From JBDGYE01 sp039584255 (GTDB lineage Bacteria; Gemmatimonadota; Gemmatimonadetes; Palauibacterales; Palauibacteraceae): a stretch of 27,817 nucleotides of DNA. The stretch is from the NCBI GenBank assembly GCA_039584255.1, contig JBDGYE010000042.1, positions 1 to 27,817 on the forward strand, given 5' to 3'. Every line of letters starts with the position of its first letter. The first letter of the stretch is position 1. The notes beneath the pieces are model-generated. The model did no database searches. It saw nothing but the letters and a program-made list of their open reading frames with translations, and was not told where the DNA came from. A program made the translations under genes and the position numbers. Below, one piece after another: positions 7,747 to 15,651 of this stretch.

Positions 7747-8358
7747 TCAGTACTTGCGGATCACTCCGACGACGATTCCCTGGACCTGCACCCGGTCGGC
7801 GTGGACGAAGATAGGCTCCAGAACCGGGTTGGCCGGTTGCAGACGGACCACGCCTGTGGGCTCCCGGTAGAACTTCTTGACCGTGGCCTTCTCCCCGTCG
7901 ACGAGCGCGATGACCATCTCTCCGTTGTTCGCCGTCTGCCGGGCCTGGACAATGACGTAGTCTCCGTCGCGGATCTGCTCCTCGATCATCGAGTCTCCGC
8001 GAACGCGGAGGACGTAATGGGCCGCTGTCGAGCCCGCCACCATGTCCTCGGGAACCGCTATCGCCTCCTGCTGCTCGATGGCCTCGATGGGCTCTCCGGC
8101 GGCCACCGATCCCAGCAGAGGCAGGTCCACCGCGGCCAGTCGCATCTCCGTCCGCGCGAGCTCGATGGAGCGGCTTTCGTTGTAGCTCTTCCGGATGTAG
8201 CCCTTTGCCTCGAGGTTGGAGAGATGTTCGTGAACCGTGGCGAGGGACCGGTAATCGAAGAACGCGGCGATCTCCTCGAAGCTCGGTGAATAGCCGTGCG
8301 TATCGAGGAAACTCTCGATGAAATCCAGGATCTCCTTTTGCCGCCGCGTGAGCGCCAT
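7747..8358 (-). CDS. lexA: LexA repressor, SOS regulator with self-cleaving S24 peptidase domain
   Basis: LexA represses DNA-damage genes and inactivates itself by RecA-stimulated autocleavage. The 203-residue protein has an N-terminal winged helix (LTRRQKEILDFIESFL, GYSPSFEEIAAFF, HEHLSNLEAKGYI). The cleavage site AAG (Ala87-Gly88) in LLGSVAAGEP follows, then the catalytic dyad Ser123 (VRGDSMIEEQIRDGD) and Lys161 (ATVKKF). The recognition helix region (YRSLATVHEHLSNLEAKGYI) differs from the E. coli form, which suggests a different operator. The ATG at 8358 has a perfect AGGAGG at 8366-8371 with 7-nt spacing. It is transcribed divergently from the subtilase gene. The shared upstream region holds GGTACC-centred repeats that are candidate autoregulatory sites. 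Confidence 0.97.
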   Translation of the reverse strand: MALTRRQKEILDFIESFLDTHGYSPSFEEIAAFFDYRSLATVHEHLSNLEAKGYIRKSYNESRSIELARTEMRLAAVDLPLLGSVAAGEPIEAIEQQEAIAVPEDMVAGSTAAHYVLRVRGDSMIEEQIRDGDYVIVQARQTANNGEMVIALVDGEKATVKKFYREPTGVVRLQPANPVLEPIFVHADRVQVQGIVVGVIRKY

Positions 8359-8386
8359 CGCTACGCCTCCTGAGTGCCGACGACAG

Positions 8387-8464
8387 GGTACCGAACGGAA
8401 ACCGAAGGGAAGGTACCCGAACAGGTACCGAAACGCAAGTCGTCCGCGGAGGTGGTACCGGAAG
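8387..8464. promoter_or_regulatory. Array of four GGTACC-centred repeats upstream of lexA (candidate SOS operator)
   Basis: Four related motifs lie within 78 bp: GGTACCGAAC (8387-8396), GGTACCCGAAC (8412-8422), GGTACCGAAAC (8424-8434) and GGTACCGGAAG (8454-8464). Read toward lexA the consensus is GTTYSGGTACC as a direct repeat. Copies 2 and 3 lie 12 bp apart, roughly one helical turn. The first copy is 29 bp from the lexA start. LexA genes are usually autoregulated and LexA motifs differ between phyla, so these repeats are good operator candidates, but no binding has been shown. They could also act on the divergent subtilase gene. Confidence 0.5.
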
Positions 8465-8520
8465 CCGGCGTTGGATTCCTGGACGAGGCGCTCTAAGTTG
8501 GCCCGTCCGCCGCGCCTGGA

Positions 8521-8537
8521 GTGCGCCGCGGGCGCAC
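8521..8537 (+). other. Short hairpin in the leader of the subtilase gene
   Basis: GTGCGCC and GGCGCAC form a perfect 7-bp stem around a GCG loop, 38 bp before the ATG at 8576. No T tract follows, so it is not a terminator for the plus strand. It may simply be a chance GC-rich palindrome or a 5' stabilising element. Confidence 0.3.
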
Positions 8538-8575
8538 GGGAAGCCGCCCCCTCCCACTAGGATTCCGAGCCGAGA

Positions 8576-11524
8576 ATGAGAGGCCACAGCGGAGGCATCA
8601 CCGGACGCGTCGTTCTGGCCGCGACCGCGCTGGCGATCATCTCGCCATCACGACCGCTGCCGGCGCAGGAGCCCTCTCCCGACACCACGCGTTTGGCGCC
8701 CTCGCTGCAGGCGGCTCTGGCGCAAGCCTCCGGCGCCGACCGCCTTCCGGTGATCATCCACTACGAGACACTGCTGCCAGCCGGTCAGGAACATCCGCCG
8801 AGCGTGCCTCTTCTACGGCGACGCGCCGAGGCGGCGCTCGCACCCCTCGACTCGATGCTCGTAACCGATACCGGGCAAGGGATCGATGTCCAGGAGCGCC
8901 TGTGGATCGTGCCGGCCGCCGTGGCGGACGCCGATCCGGCGGCCATCGCGAGTCTCGCCGCGCAGCCTCGCGTCCGGCGCATCTACCTCGACCAGAGAAT
9001 CCGGGCGGTTCTCGAGCCTTCGGCCGTGATAGTGGCTGCCCCCACGTACACTTCGACCGCCATGCAGATCATCGGCGCCGACGTGGTGTGGGAGCGGGGA
9101 GTCACTGGAGAGGGAGTGACGGTGGCCTTCTTCGACTCCGGGGTGGATGGGACCAACGCCATGGTGGCTTCCCGATGGCGAGGCCTCCGCACCTCGATCC
9201 GAGCTTCCTGGTTCGACCCGTTCCTCAGGGCCTCGGCGCCCCAGGATCTGGTCGGTCACGGAACCCAGGTGGCGGTGGCGTCCGTCGGAGGCCTCGCCAC
9301 GGGGGACACTCTCAGGTTTCCGGACGGTACGCGAATCGTCGCCCAGAACGACGTCGACGTGGTGACGGGCCCGGCACCCCGCGCCGAGTGGATTGCTGCA
9401 CGGGTCTTCGAGCGATTCGGCGGCACGATCTATACGCGGAGGTCCGTCCTTCTGCAGGCGTTCCAGTGGGCTCTCGATCCGGACGGCAACCCGGCCAGCG
9501 AGGACGCGCCCGACGTAATCAACAACAGCTGGGGCCTGTTGCCGGACACTGACATCTTCGACACCTGCAACGACATACTCTACCAGGCGATTGATGCGGC
9601 CGAGGCCGCGGGAATCGCGGTCGTTTTCGCAGCCGGAAACACGGGGCCGGCTCCAAGCTCGGTTGCGCCTCCGGGTGCGCGCGACGACGCGGCCCTCCGT
9701 TCCCTCGCTGTCGGCGCTTCCGAAGGATCGGACCAGACCATAGGAGTCGCCGACTTCAGCGGCCGCGGCCCCTCACCGTGCGGAGGCGGGGTCAAACCGG
9801 AGATCATAGCTCCCGGTATTGTCCCGGAGGTCCGCGGCGACGGCCCGGGCGCGGCCCGCCTCACCGGTTTCGCGGTGCAGGGGACCTCGTTCTCCACGGC
9901 CCAGGTCACGGGGGCGTTGGCCCTCATGCGACAGGTGCGACCGGCCGCGGGGCCGGAGGAGGCCAAGCGGTTGCTCCTGGACTCGGCGGCGGATCTGCCT
10001 CCCGTCGGCCCGGACAACGACGCGGGCTATGGACTGCTCGACGTTCCCGCCGCCGTGCAACGAGCCAATCCGTCCTTCGCGGTTGGATTGCTTCAGCTGC
10101 TCACGGCCCGACGCTCCGCTGACACAGTGGAGCTGGAGATCGTAAACAGGGGGTCGCTTCAGTGGCCGGGCGGCGTCATCAGGATGGAGATTCAGGACGG
10201 AGCCTCGATATCCGGAGACCTTCCCGCCATCCCTCCCGGCGCTGGGGTCCTGATGGACGTCGCCGCCGGCTCCTCCGGTGCGCTCCGGGTCACCGTTCTG
10301 GACCGAAGCGGCGGGATCGTCCTCTCGAGATGGGCCTACGCCGGGCCGCCCAACAACGTTGGTGGCTTCGTGCTCCGGGACGGGACGACGGAAGTCGGCG
10401 GCAACGACTTCGGCCGCTTCGGGCGCATCGCGGCCCCCACGGGCTTCCTATGGCAGGGCCAGGAGCTCCTGCCGGCGGCTTCGCTCTTCGTGGCGGGCGG
10501 CGGCCGCATCTCGGACGGTATCTACACGACGGTGCTCGGACGTTCGGATCTCAAGAGCTCCCCGCCCGCCGCCGAGACCGATTGGGCACCGCTCAGAACA
10601 CGAACGGATGTCGAGACCTCCCGCGCCGAGTTCCAGCTCGACGACTTCGAGGCTCTTCTTCCGGTCGGCGTGGAGGTGGCCGCCCGCGCCGACGTCACCG
10701 ACCGCGAGGGTGTCGGCGCACTGACGGTAACGGCCTCGATCCGTAACCTGAGCGGCAACCGTATAGCGGACCTCGTGCCCGGGCTGTTCGTCGACTGGGA
10801 CTTCGCGCCCGGCGAGACCGCTGCGTGGTCCGCCGAGCTGGAAGCGCTTGTGTCGTCGCCCGCCGGTTCGAATTCGCCGGTTGCCGTACTGGCGGCGGAC
10901 GGAGGGCCGCTGGCCCGAGCGCCCATACCTTTGGGCTCCCCGGGAGCGGGAGGCTTCTACGATCCGGGCACCGGCGTGCTGGTGGAGGAGTTTTCCGAGC
11001 AGCAGAAGCTCGACCTGGCAACGGGGACGTCACCGGACGGCCTGCCGGGCTTCGGAACCGCCTCCGACCAGGCGCAGATGATCAGCCTCGGTCCCGTGGA
11101 CTTGGGCGCGGGGCAGGTAGCTGATGTCCGGTTCTGGCTGCTCGTGGCCGACTCCGTCGAGGCCGCGGCGGACCGCCTGGCCGAACTTCGGGCCGAGCCG
11201 ATCGAGCCGCCAGGAGGGCAAAGGGACGCGTTTGCCATCGAGCCCCCGTTTCCCAACCCGCTCCGGATCGGCGAGGGCATGATAGTCTTCCCCTACTCCG
11301 TCCCGGAGTCGGCGGCCGGTTCGGAAGTCCTGTTCGAGGTGTACGACGTGGCCGGCCGCCGCCTGGTCCGGCAGAGGATCGCGCTGCCGGCTGCCGGGGC
11401 GCCGCCCCCCGTGACCTGGAACGGGCTCCTCGAGGGCGGCAGGGAGGCGGCCTCCGGGGCCTATTTGTACGTGTTCCGACTGGGTGACCACGTCCGGTCC
11501 GGCCGCATCATGATCGTCCGGTAA
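8576..11524 (+). CDS. Secreted subtilisin-like S8 serine protease with C-terminal FlgD/T9SS-like domain
   Basis: A 982-residue secreted peptidase. The N-terminus (GRVVLAATALAIIS, then PLPAQE) is a signal peptide with likely cleavage after Ala30. A propeptide-like region (about 35-150) precedes the S8 domain. The triad is Asp187 (AFFDSGVDG), His228 (GHGTQVA) and Ser438 (GTSFSTAQVTG), with the oxyanion Asn355 in AAGN. NNSWG and KPEIIAPG are further family blocks. Residues 500-880 are predicted beta-rich modules I cannot name. The last 90 residues (FPNPLRIGEG, YDVAGRRLVRQRI, WNGLLEGGREAASGAYLYVF) match the FlgD-Ig/type IX-like C-terminal domain often found on exported proteins of the FCB group. 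The ATG at 8576 has only a weak upstream GAG. Substrate unknown. It is divergent from lexA and followed by another secreted peptidase, which suggests a nutrient-scavenging pair. Confidence 0.93.
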   Translation: MRGHSGGITGRVVLAATALAIISPSRPLPAQEPSPDTTRLAPSLQAALAQASGADRLPVIIHYETLLPAGQEHPPSVPLLRRRAEAALAPLDSMLVTDTGQGIDVQERLWIVPAAVADADPAAIASLAAQPRVRRIYLDQRIRAVLEPSAVIVAAPTYTSTAMQIIGADVVWERGVTGEGVTVAFFDSGVDGTNAMVASRWRGLRTSIRASWFDPFLRASAPQDLVGHGTQVAVASVGGLATGDTLRFPDGTRIVAQNDVDVVTGPAPRAEWIAARVFERFGGTIYTRRSVLLQAFQWALDPDGNPASEDAPDVINNSWGLLPDTDIFDTCNDILYQAIDAAEAAGIAVVFAAGNTGPAPSSVAPPGARDDAALRSLAVGASEGSDQTIGVADFSGRGPSPCGGGVKPEIIAPGIVPEVRGDGPGAARLTGFAVQGTSFSTAQVTGALALMRQVRPAAGPEEAKRLLLDSAADLPPVGPDNDAGYGLLDVPAAVQRANPSFAVGLLQLLTARRSADTVELEIVNRGSLQWPGGVIRMEIQDGASISGDLPAIPPGAGVLMDVAAGSSGALRVTVLDRSGGIVLSRWAYAGPPNNVGGFVLRDGTTEVGGNDFGRFGRIAAPTGFLWQGQELLPAASLFVAGGGRISDGIYTTVLGRSDLKSSPPAAETDWAPLRTRTDVETSRAEFQLDDFEALLPVGVEVAARADVTDREGVGALTVTASIRNLSGNRIADLVPGLFVDWDFAPGETAAWSAELEALVSSPAGSNSPVAVLAADGGPLARAPIPLGSPGAGGFYDPGTGVLVEEFSEQQKLDLATGTSPDGLPGFGTASDQAQMISLGPVDLGAGQVADVRFWLLVADSVEAAADRLAELRAEPIEPPGGQRDAFAIEPPFPNPLRIGEGMIVFPYSVPESAAGSEVLFEVYDVAGRRLVRQRIALPAAGAPPPVTWNGLLEGGREAASGAYLYVFRLGDHVRSGRIMIVR

Positions 11525-11639
11525 ACGTTTTTACCCGCCGGAGTATTCTGCGAAGGAGCGCCGGGTCGTCGACGGCGCCACCCAGGCCGCTCCGGTCCGG
11601 CGCGGCAAGCCAGAGTCCGAACAGCATTCGGAGGAAGCC

Positions 11640-13190
11640 GTGATTCGAAACCTGTCCCGCGCCGGTGCCCTGATGACCTGCGCCCTGATGACGATGGCGG
11701 CCGCGGCGGGAGCGCAGGTCGCACAGGAGAGCGTCGACCTCGAGGTCGTGGAGCGGATCCGCGAGGAAGGACTCGAGCGATCCCAGATGGAGGAGCTGGC
11801 CGGCTACCTGACCGACGTCATCGGTCCCCGGCTGACCGGATCGCCGGGAATGGTCCGTGCCAACGAGTGGACCGCCGAGAAGTTCCGTGAATGGGGCCTG
11901 GCCAACGTCGTGATCGAGCCCTGGGGCGAGTTCGGCCGGGGTTGGGAGCGCGTCTCCTATAGCGGACGCGTCCTGACGCCGTACCTTCAGCCACTCGCCG
12001 CCCAGCCTTCGGCCTGGACCGGCAGCACGGACGGCACGGTTCGAGGATTGGCGATGGTGCTCGAGGCGGAGTCGCCGGAGGACCTGGAGGCGTACAGGGG
12101 CACGCTGGCCGGAGCCCTCGTCCTCTACCGGGAGCCCGTGGAAACGGAGCCCGCCTTCGAGCGCAGGCCGCTGCGCGAGCCGCTGGAGAAGCTGCTGGAG
12201 CCACCCGACGAGCCTCCGGCCGAGAGCGCTAACCGCAGTCGGGAAGAACGGCGCAAGCGAATCGAGAACTGGCTACGCCAGGCGCGGATCTGGGCCGCCA
12301 TGGACTCGGTTCTCGCTTCCGAGGGAGTGGCTGCGGTGCTGGTTCCGTCGTCTCGGCCGTACACGTTGGTTCGCGGCCATGGCTCGGCGAGTGGCCGGAA
12401 TTCCTCGAGCCCGGAGCCGATCGCAGAGCTCGTGGTGGCCATGGAGCAGTACAACCAGATTCACCGCAACGTCTCCCGAGGCGTTCCTGTAGAACTTGAG
12501 ATAAACGTACAGAATAGATTCTATTCAGACGACTTACGGTCCTACAATACGCTGGCCGACTTGCCGGGCTCCGACCTCGCGGAGGAGTACGTGATGATCG
12601 GTGGTCACTTGGATTCGTGGCATTACGGGACGGGCGCCACGGACAACGGGGCGGGCTGTCTGGTGATGATGGAGGCGATGCGGATCCTGAAGGCCCTGGA
12701 CCTCCAGCCACGACGCACGATCCGGATCGCGATGTGGAGTGGGGAGGAGCAGGGGTTGCTGGGCTCGGGCGCCTGGGTGGCGAACCACCCCGAGCTACAT
12801 CCGAACATCTCGGCCTACCTCAACGTCGACAACGGGACGGGGCGTCTGCGGGGCATCTGGGACCAGAGCAACGAGCGCGTCGTCCCGATCTTCGAGCAGC
12901 TCCTGTGGCCGTTCCGTGACCTGGGCGTGGTGGCGGTGAAGCACGGCGACACGGGCGGCACGGATCACCTCTCTTTCGACGGGGCGGGGATCCCGGGCTT
13001 CAACTTCATCCAGGATCCCATCGAGTACGATACGCACACGCACCACACGGCCGCGGACACCTATGAGCGGCTGCTCCTCGACGACCTTCGGCAGGCTGCG
13101 GTCGTGGTCGCAGCCACGGCGTACCACCTGGCCGTGCGCGATGAGATGGTGCCGCGCAAGCCGCCCGAGGAGGTACCAACCACCCACTGA
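11640..13190 (+). CDS. Secreted M28-family zinc aminopeptidase/carboxypeptidase-like protein
   Basis: A 516-residue exported metallopeptidase. The first 25 residues (SRAGALMTCALMTMAAAAGAQ) form a signal peptide with cleavage likely after AGA. A PA-like insert (about 110-290), including a charged, Glu/Arg/Pro-rich segment (170-215), precedes the M28 catalytic core. The dizinc ligands are His323 (GGHLDSW), Asp335 (ATDNGAG), Glu370 next to the general base Glu369 (SGEEQG), Asp397 (NVDNG) and His469 (HHTAADT). The protein resembles the plasma glutamate carboxypeptidase-like branch of M28. The GTG at 11640 has GGAGG about 6 nt upstream. The 115 bp after the subtilase stop hold no clear terminator, so co-expression with that gene is possible. 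The gene converges on the NFACT gene with 19 bp between stops. A local AT-rich patch occurs near 12490-12550. Confidence 0.93.
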   Translation: MIRNLSRAGALMTCALMTMAAAAGAQVAQESVDLEVVERIREEGLERSQMEELAGYLTDVIGPRLTGSPGMVRANEWTAEKFREWGLANVVIEPWGEFGRGWERVSYSGRVLTPYLQPLAAQPSAWTGSTDGTVRGLAMVLEAESPEDLEAYRGTLAGALVLYREPVETEPAFERRPLREPLEKLLEPPDEPPAESANRSREERRKRIENWLRQARIWAAMDSVLASEGVAAVLVPSSRPYTLVRGHGSASGRNSSSPEPIAELVVAMEQYNQIHRNVSRGVPVELEINVQNRFYSDDLRSYNTLADLPGSDLAEEYVMIGGHLDSWHYGTGATDNGAGCLVMMEAMRILKALDLQPRRTIRIAMWSGEEQGLLGSGAWVANHPELHPNISAYLNVDNGTGRLRGIWDQSNERVVPIFEQLLWPFRDLGVVAVKHGDTGGTDHLSFDGAGIPGFNFIQDPIEYDTHTHHTAADTYERLLLDDLRQAAVVVAATAYHLAVRDEMVPRKPPEEVPTTH

Positions 13191-13209
13191 GGCGCAGCCC
13201 CCGCCGGCC

Positions 13210-14973
13210 TCACTCCTCGGGCTGGAGCGAGCGAACCCGAGCGCCGTCGGGCTCGACGAAGATCGTGTTCAGGCGCTCCGGTACCACGGCGCCGGGCGGT
13301 GCTTTCCGCGGCTTGCGCACGTACTTCCGGCGGGTCCAGTCCACGGCCACGACGCCACTGTGCCTGGCTCCGCTGTACACGGCAGCCGCCATCGCGGCAT
13401 CGATGAGGTCCGCGCGAGGCGGGTTCTGGTCCCGGCGGCCCCACCGCAGAATCACGTGAGCCCCGCGAACCTGACGGGCGTGCAGCCAGATGTCCTCCGG
13501 GCCGGAATGACGAAAGGTGAGGCTGTCGTTGTCGCGGGCCGAGCGGCCGACTCGGATCTCCAACCCACCGGCCGAACGGAGGCGCCTGTAGGGAAGCGTT
13601 TCGACGTCGGCGTGGCGTGGGCGACCCCTGGAAGCCGCGCGAGGCGCTCCGCCCCCCATCCCGTCGGAGTCGTCTGCCGGACGCCCGCCGGCCAGACTCC
13701 AGAGCTCTTCGCCCGGGCCGCTCTCCTTGAGCTCCGAGAGCGCCGCCGCCACAGCTTCGATCCTCTCGTCCAGCGCTCGGATCCTGCCCGGGATCTGGCC
13801 GGCGGCCCGTTCCCGGCGTCGGGCCTTGTCGAAGTACCGTTCGGCGTTCTGGACGGCGTCCAGCGCCGGATCCAGCTCGATCTCGACCGAACCGCCCTCG
13901 AAGTCGGTCAGCGTGACGAGCTCTGACCCCCGTGGCGCCTCTCCGCGGCGCGCCAGGAGAAGATGCCCGACGGACCGCAGCTGGTCGGCCTCGGGCCCCT
14001 CGAGCTGCCGCTGCAGCGCCGCGCTGCGCCGCTGGGCACGCAACAGCCTGGCCTCCAGGGCCCGGCGGAGGAGGACAAACTCGCGGGCTTCCTGCAGGTT
14101 ATCTGACTCCCGATCCTCCGAGCCGGGCCGATCGACCCCGGCCTCCACTTCGAGCCCGGCTCGTCGAGCGGCTTCTGCCATGGCGCCCAGCAGCGAGGGC
14201 ATGAGCTCAGCCGTCCCGCCGAGACTGACAGGATAGGGCTGGTCCCCGGCGCCCCGCTGGAGGAGCCACGCCTCGTCTCCCGGGAGGCGCAAACCGAGGT
14301 ACCTCCGAAAGGCATCGTCGACCGCCGCCGGCTCCTGGGACTCGAGAGCCTTCCCGAGGATGTCCGAGACGTTGAGGCTGCTCAGCCACGCTATGCTGCG
14401 GAGCGCCACGCTCCGACGCTCGTCCAGTGGAACGGGCGTTAGGAAGGCCCGCCATTCGTTGGCGGATGGGAGCCGCTCCGCCCACATGCGGGGGGCCGCC
14501 GGGAGCTGGTAGGCGGCACCCCGGCGCAGCACGCGCGTGCCGGCACGCCTGGGCCACAGCACCGCCTCGATCCGCTCGCTCCGGGCCCCGACGAGGAGCG
14601 CGTTCCACTGATTCGTCTGCAGCTCCAGGACGAGCCTGCAAATGTGAAGGCCCGTCCCCGTTCCCAGGCCGATGACGATCAGGCGCTCATCGGGCGGCGT
14701 GTGGACGTCCATCAGGTGCAAGCGCCGGAATGGAACCTCGACCTCCGGAGAGTCTCCTCCGAGTGCCGTTTCGATCGAGCCTCCCCGAAGCGCGGCCATG
14801 TAGCCGGCCGAGGGATGGAGCAAGGCAGCCAGCGCGTCTCCGCCGGCGAAGTGGAGACTCGCCCGGCGGGAGCCGCCCTGGAATCGCAGCCGCCGCACAG
14901 GCGCACCGCGCCAGCGAGCGGCAATCTCCCGCCCGAGCCGCTGTGCCAGCAATGGGTCGTAGCGGATCGGCAC
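13210..14973 (-). CDS. rqcH: NFACT-family (RqcH/Rqc2-like, 'fibronectin-binding') ribosome quality-control protein
   Basis: RqcH proteins bind split large ribosomal subunits carrying stalled peptidyl-tRNA and add C-terminal alanine tails. From the GTG at 14973 (GAGGTGG just upstream) the protein has 587 residues. The start VPIRYDPLLAQRLGREI fits an NFACT-N domain. A central coiled-coil-like Arg/Glu/Leu-rich region spans roughly 290-470 (ARLLRAQRRSAALQRQLEG; FDKARRRERAAGQI). The NFACT-R domain occupies the C-terminal 120 residues (GGLEIRVGRSARDND, LTFRHSGPEDIWLHARQVRG, RKYVRKPRKAPPGAV). The frame is open further upstream to 15543, but that part is antisense to the yqeK-like gene and is discarded. 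Where B. subtilis RqcH has the Asp97-Arg98 pair needed for tailing, I read Asp95-Glu96-Arg97 (PPDERLIVI), so the acidic residue may be Glu. NFACT-N is more divergent than NFACT-R. Confidence 0.88.
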   Translation of the reverse strand: MPIRYDPLLAQRLGREIAARWRGAPVRRLRFQGGSRRASLHFAGGDALAALLHPSAGYMAALRGGSIETALGGDSPEVEVPFRRLHLMDVHTPPDERLIVIGLGTGTGLHICRLVLELQTNQWNALLVGARSERIEAVLWPRRAGTRVLRRGAAYQLPAAPRMWAERLPSANEWRAFLTPVPLDERRSVALRSIAWLSSLNVSDILGKALESQEPAAVDDAFRRYLGLRLPGDEAWLLQRGAGDQPYPVSLGGTAELMPSLLGAMAEAARRAGLEVEAGVDRPGSEDRESDNLQEAREFVLLRRALEARLLRAQRRSAALQRQLEGPEADQLRSVGHLLLARRGEAPRGSELVTLTDFEGGSVEIELDPALDAVQNAERYFDKARRRERAAGQIPGRIRALDERIEAVAAALSELKESGPGEELWSLAGGRPADDSDGMGGGAPRAASRGRPRHADVETLPYRRLRSAGGLEIRVGRSARDNDSLTFRHSGPEDIWLHARQVRGAHVILRWGRRDQNPPRADLIDAAMAAAVYSGARHSGVVAVDWTRRKYVRKPRKAPPGAVVPERLNTIFVEPDGARVRSLQPEE

Positions 14974-15069
14974 CTTTCCACCTCGTGAACCGGCCGACGG
15001 GGTATAGACGTCTCTCGATCGTACCCCGACATTGATGCTGCGAGCGAGCCTCAATATCTCTCTGTTACC

Positions 15070-15651
15070 GTGGATCGAGAAGAGCGCCTTCACCCGATCG
15101 TCGAGGTTGCCGGTACCAGCGGCGTGCTTCCGGACTGGGCTCGCTGCGACGGTGGCAGGTACGAGCACGCGGCCCGGGTCGCAGAGCTCCTGGACCGGTG
15201 GGCCTTGGAGCTGGGCTTTCCCGAGCGCGAGCGGACGCGATGGCGCGCAGCCGGCTTCCTGCACGATGCCCTCAAGGATGAGGCCCCGGACAACCTGCGC
15301 GATCTCGTCGACTCCGACTGGCCGGACCCGGTGCTGCACGCTCCGGCCTGCGCGGCCCGACTCCGGGCCGACGGAGTGGGCGACGAAGGGCTCCTGCTGG
15401 CGGTGGCGTACCACTCGGTGGGCCACCCGGACTTCGAGGCGCTGGGAGAGTTCCTGTTCATGGCCGACTTCCTGGAGCCCGGCCGACCCTTCCTCGCGAA
15501 CGAGCGCTCGGAGCTCCGCGGCCGGTTGCCCCGCGAGCGACACGTCGTATTGGCCGCCGTGCTGGCCTATCGCATCGAGAAACAGCTGCGGAAGCGAAAC
15601 GGTCTCATGCCGGAGTCGATTCGGCTCTGGAACCGGGTGGTAGGCCCATGA
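15070..15651 (+). CDS. yqeK: YqeK-like HD-domain phosphohydrolase (probable symmetrical Ap4A hydrolase)
   Basis: A 193-residue cytosolic HD protein. The metal and catalytic residues are in order: His33 (RYEHAARVAELL), His65-Asp66 (GFLHDALKD), His90 (HAPACAARL), His115 (VAYHSVGHPD) and Asp133 (FMADFLEPGRP). This spacing and the ADFLEPGR block match the YqeK family, which hydrolyses diadenosine tetraphosphate to two ADP. YqeK usually neighbours nadD and rsfS; here neither is present. Instead the stop codon overlaps the start of a LytR_C-domain gene (ATGA), implying translational coupling. The start is a GTG at 15070 without an evident SD. Upstream lies a 96-bp gap shared with the divergent NFACT gene. 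An internal GTG (Val19) is a weaker alternative start. Confidence 0.82.
   Translation: MDREERLHPIVEVAGTSGVLPDWARCDGGRYEHAARVAELLDRWALELGFPERERTRWRAAGFLHDALKDEAPDNLRDLVDSDWPDPVLHAPACAARLRADGVGDEGLLLAVAYHSVGHPDFEALGEFLFMADFLEPGRPFLANERSELRGRLPRERHVVLAAVLAYRIEKQLRKRNGLMPESIRLWNRVVGP

Noticed and set aside
8387..8464. The GGTACC repeats as a CRISPR array
   Set aside because: Repeats are about 10 bp with spacers of very uneven length (1-19 bp), no cas genes are near, and the position upstream of lexA favours operators.
14974..15543. N-terminal extension of the NFACT protein upstream of 14973
   Set aside because: This part is antisense to the yqeK-like gene, has no NFACT homology, and a good GTG with an SD exists at 14973.
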